Source: Phyto melanocephala
Taxonomy: Eukaryota > Arthropoda > Insecta > Diptera > Rhinophoridae
Assembly (NCBI GenBank): GCA_941918925.1
Contig: OW799233.1
Coordinates: 178,591,235 to 178,655,234, forward strand
Length of the DNA: 64,000 bases
Reading direction: 5' to 3'
The position numbers were made by a program, and so were the translations under genes. The notes under the pieces are model-generated. The model saw only the letters and a list, made by a program, of their open reading frames with translations, was not told where the DNA came from and did no database searches. Below, piece by piece: positions 61,757 through 64,000 of this stretch. Position 1 is the stretch's first letter. Every line of letters starts with the position of its first letter.

Positions 61757-62528
61757 ACAAGTAAGAGCGCTATATTCGGCCGTGCCGAATCTTATATACC
61801 CTTCACAACGTGTAGTCATGCAATAACAGTAGTTTGTATCACCATTCATCCCATATGAAATACGTACATACATATAAAAAACATACATATATAAAAACAT
61901 CCCATTGTAAAATTATAAATTCACGTATGTATGTATGTTAAAAAAACAAAAAAAAAATTTAAAAAAAAAATTAAAAAAAATAATTTAAAAAATAATTATT
62001 AAAATATATATAATAAATATAAAACAAACAAAAAAAAATAATAATAATAAAAATATAAATAATTATTAAATAAAAAATAAAAAAAAATAAAAAATTAAAA
62101 AAAAAATTTTTTTGGCTCAGCTGGGATTCGATGCCACGTTTTCTCTAACCAGTATACACGTTTGTATGTATGTATGTTGTTGTTATAATGTTGTTTTTGT
62201 GAAAAAAAATCGAGGTGGTCGTGGGTTTTAGCTCATATCTCAGTTGTTTATGTACCGATGTTTCTGATTTTCAATACCGATCTACTCCCGAATATTTCTG
62301 ATATTTTAATACCTCACCTGGGTCCAAGCGATGTCGGGGGGCTTAAAAAAGTTGATTTCAACATACACACGGACAGACGGACAGACTGACAGAGCTTAAT
62401 CGACTCCCCTATTCATAAGCTTTCAGAAAATATGTACTTTATGGGGTCGGAAATGAAAATTGCAGAAATTTCACACGGAATGACAAACCTATATACACCC
62501 TTTTTCACTGTGTGAAGGGTATAATAAA
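61757..62528 (+). mobile_element. HINE/INE-1-like element, subfamily 1 (copy e, complete)
   Basis: The most complete copy. It starts ACAAGTAAGAGCGCTATATT and the hairpin TTCGGCCGTGCCGAA, then TATACCCTTCACAACG, an A/T tract, the tRNA-like GGCTCAGCTGGGATTCGATG block, ACACGGACAGACGGACAGAC and TACTTTATGGGGTCGGAA, and ends CACTGTGTGAAGGGTATAAT. The 12-bp TATACCCTTCAC and GTGAAGGGTATA are inverted subterminal repeats. Confidence 0.85.
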
Positions 62529-62650
62529 GGATGCCCCGGTGAACTAGTAAGTGGTGTACTAGTCTGCTAGTCTGGTGATTGCAGGTTCGATTCCCGCCAG
62601 AGTCTCTGGTCTGTTTCACTACAACGGGCAAATGGTTTCTGTTACTCAGC
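62529..62650 (+). mobile_element. tRNA-derived SINE (copy 2)
   Basis: GGATGCCCCGGTGAACTAGT, then GTTCGATTCCCGCCAGAG and TCTCTGGTCTG, match the head of the SINE at 23421 (both boxes). It directly follows the HINE end, and the 3' part diverges. There is no CCTAA tail. Confidence 0.65.
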
Positions 62651-63429
62651 TCGGTTAAATAATTTAAAATATAATTGCAATTGTATTGTAATAAAATAAA
62701 TAAAATAATATTTATTTACAAAATCTTCAAATGTTTTAGATGTATAACTTAAAAATGCAAGCAAAATAGCGATTATCACAGGTAAGAATGCTCTAACTAC
62801 GAAATTGAGTTCTTCAGTGTTTCCAATACATTTCAAACAAATATATGTACCTCGACACAAAAGATAAACGCAAAGGTATCAAAAATAACATTTTAACAAT
62901 AAATTTTACAAAAGAAGCTTAATTATGATAATACAGTTTCTGTTACGTTTTTACCTTCTCCTGTAAATTTACAATTGTTTGAGTTAGGACCTTTCTACCT
63001 GTGACCAACGATATGTATTTTCTGAAAGCTAATTAAAATGCTACTCGATGTAGCAATGTTTGTCCATCATCGGTGTTTTGGTGGAAAACAACTTTTAGAA
63101 GCCCCCTTATAGTGCACAATCTGTTTGTGGTATATCCGGGAATAAATCGCAAATGAAATCTAGCGCAATCGCCGCATAACTTTCTGAGATATAAGCAAAT
63201 TAACGCAACAGAGTGGAGCAACATGGTATAAGAGCTAGACTAGTAAAATATAATACATTACAAATTAAAAATCCATGATGGCCACCACTACAAAATGGCG
63301 TACAATAAATTTATATATGAGTCAAATTTAGCGATTAAAATGTACTCACTTTAAACTCCTCAATATTGGTATCAAATAAAATTTTATTATGAACAAATTA
63401 AAATCCAACAAAGCAAACAAAATGGCGGA

Positions 63430-63500
63430 TATTTTTAAAGTATTACATTTGAACTTTTTTAATTTGTATTATATTTTTATATTAGGCTATAAGTTCTATG
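63430..63500 (+). repeat. exact 71-bp direct repeat (copy 1)
   Basis: The bases from TATTTTTAAAGTATTACATT to AGGCTATAAGTTCTATG are identical to 63930-64000, exactly 500 bp further on. They differ immediately outside on the left; the second copy is cut by the window edge. Confidence 0.97.
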
Positions 63501-63929
63501 TGATAATGACAGAATATCTAGGAAAAGTTAGTCATCCGATACTAGCTGAGTGGAATGCATTTTCGAAACCAGCTACGGTTTCATCATCAGCACTCTTTTG
63601 ATCAGAGCTACAAATGTTGTGTGTAAATATCAACTATTTAACTCAGTATTTATTGAAATTTGAAATATAGAATTATTTGTTCTAATTGATTTATGTATTT
63701 CATATAACATTGAGTTAGTACGAAATCTACCAACATCTGTTTTTCCTGTATTCTTTTTGCACGTCATTACCACAGGTAATTAATAGTTGCCTTTAGCTAC
63801 AGATCCACAGATGTCGCTAAAGCAATTTTTTTGCAATTATGCAGTTTCATTATATGTCACATGTGTTCTAAACAAGATGGTATTAGTTGAACAATGTTTT
63901 TATTTTTACACCATGCCCTGTGTTTGTTG

Positions 63930-64000
63930 TATTTTTAAAGTATTACATTTGAACTTTTTTAATTTGTATTATATTTTTATATTAGGCTATAAGTTCTATG
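63930..64000 (+). repeat. exact 71-bp direct repeat (copy 2, reaches window edge)
   Basis: Identical over all 71 bases to 63430-63500; it may continue beyond 64000. Confidence 0.97.

Larger units (their letters stand above)
61460..64000 (-). other. how: how intron (incomplete), upstream of the QUA1/KH exon
   Basis: The acceptor TTTTTAG ends at 61460 and the donor is beyond 64000. It contains a HINE (61757-62528), a SINE head (62529-62650) and a 71-bp direct repeat. I saw no QUA1 exon and no other gene. Confidence 0.8.

Noticed and set aside
61600..64000. Upstream QUA1 exon
   Set aside because: No minus-strand segment resembling the QUA1 helix with a donor in the required phase was seen.

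Overview
The window comes from an AT-rich dipteran nuclear genome, most likely a calyptrate (blow-fly or house-fly type) species. This is an inference from three things: a recognisable fly gene, very large transposon-filled introns, and INE-1/Helentron-like repeats resembling those of Drosophila but diverged from them. There are no bacterial-style operons, rRNA genes, CRISPR arrays or phage genes.

The only host gene I can support is the minus-strand STAR/KH RNA-binding gene held out wings (how, the fly Quaking orthologue). Five coding exons join in frame with GT-AG sites: 61326-61459, 31262-31378, 11869-12009, 9243-9345 and 8553-8887. They encode the end of QUA1, the whole KH domain, QUA2 and a complete C-terminus ending in GGLFAR. 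The N-terminal exon(s) and promoter lie beyond position 64000. An in-frame splice donor six codons before the stop suggests a choice between a read-through short isoform and a spliced long isoform whose last exon is not visible here. Introns 3' to 5' are 355, 2523, 19252 and 29947 bp, plus an incomplete one at the right edge.

Everything else is downstream flank or intron and is dominated by mobile DNA. (1) At least nine INE-1/HINE-like (Helentron-related) copies share a 5' hairpin, inverted subterminal repeats and a GGACAGACGG core, in two subfamilies. (2) Tc1/mariner/pogo relics lie near 5.2, 6.3, 10.4, 12.1, 19.0, 25.1, 30.2, 50.7 and 58.5 kb. (3) A hAT element at 55622-57147 has a perfect 8-bp target duplication. 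(4) A non-LTR retrotransposon with a nearly open reverse transcriptase sits at 25.6-27.2 kb, and RNase H remnants of two others lie at 15.2 and 47.8 kb. (5) There are four solo-LTR-like sequences of two families. (6) There are two tRNA-derived SINE copies. (7) Many MITEs are present. (8) A six-copy array of about 122 bp sits at 43.9-44.6 kb. Several insertions are nested and their target sites can be read directly, most clearly at 50006-52945, where a Tc1 element and a second HINE both interrupt one HINE.

I did not find a new defence or metabolic system. The points most worth checking are the how isoform switch, the HINE family with its tRNA-like block and apparent T/T insertion, the SINE with a TTAGG-type tail, and an exact 71-bp repeat spaced exactly 500 bp apart at the right edge, which may be an assembly artefact.
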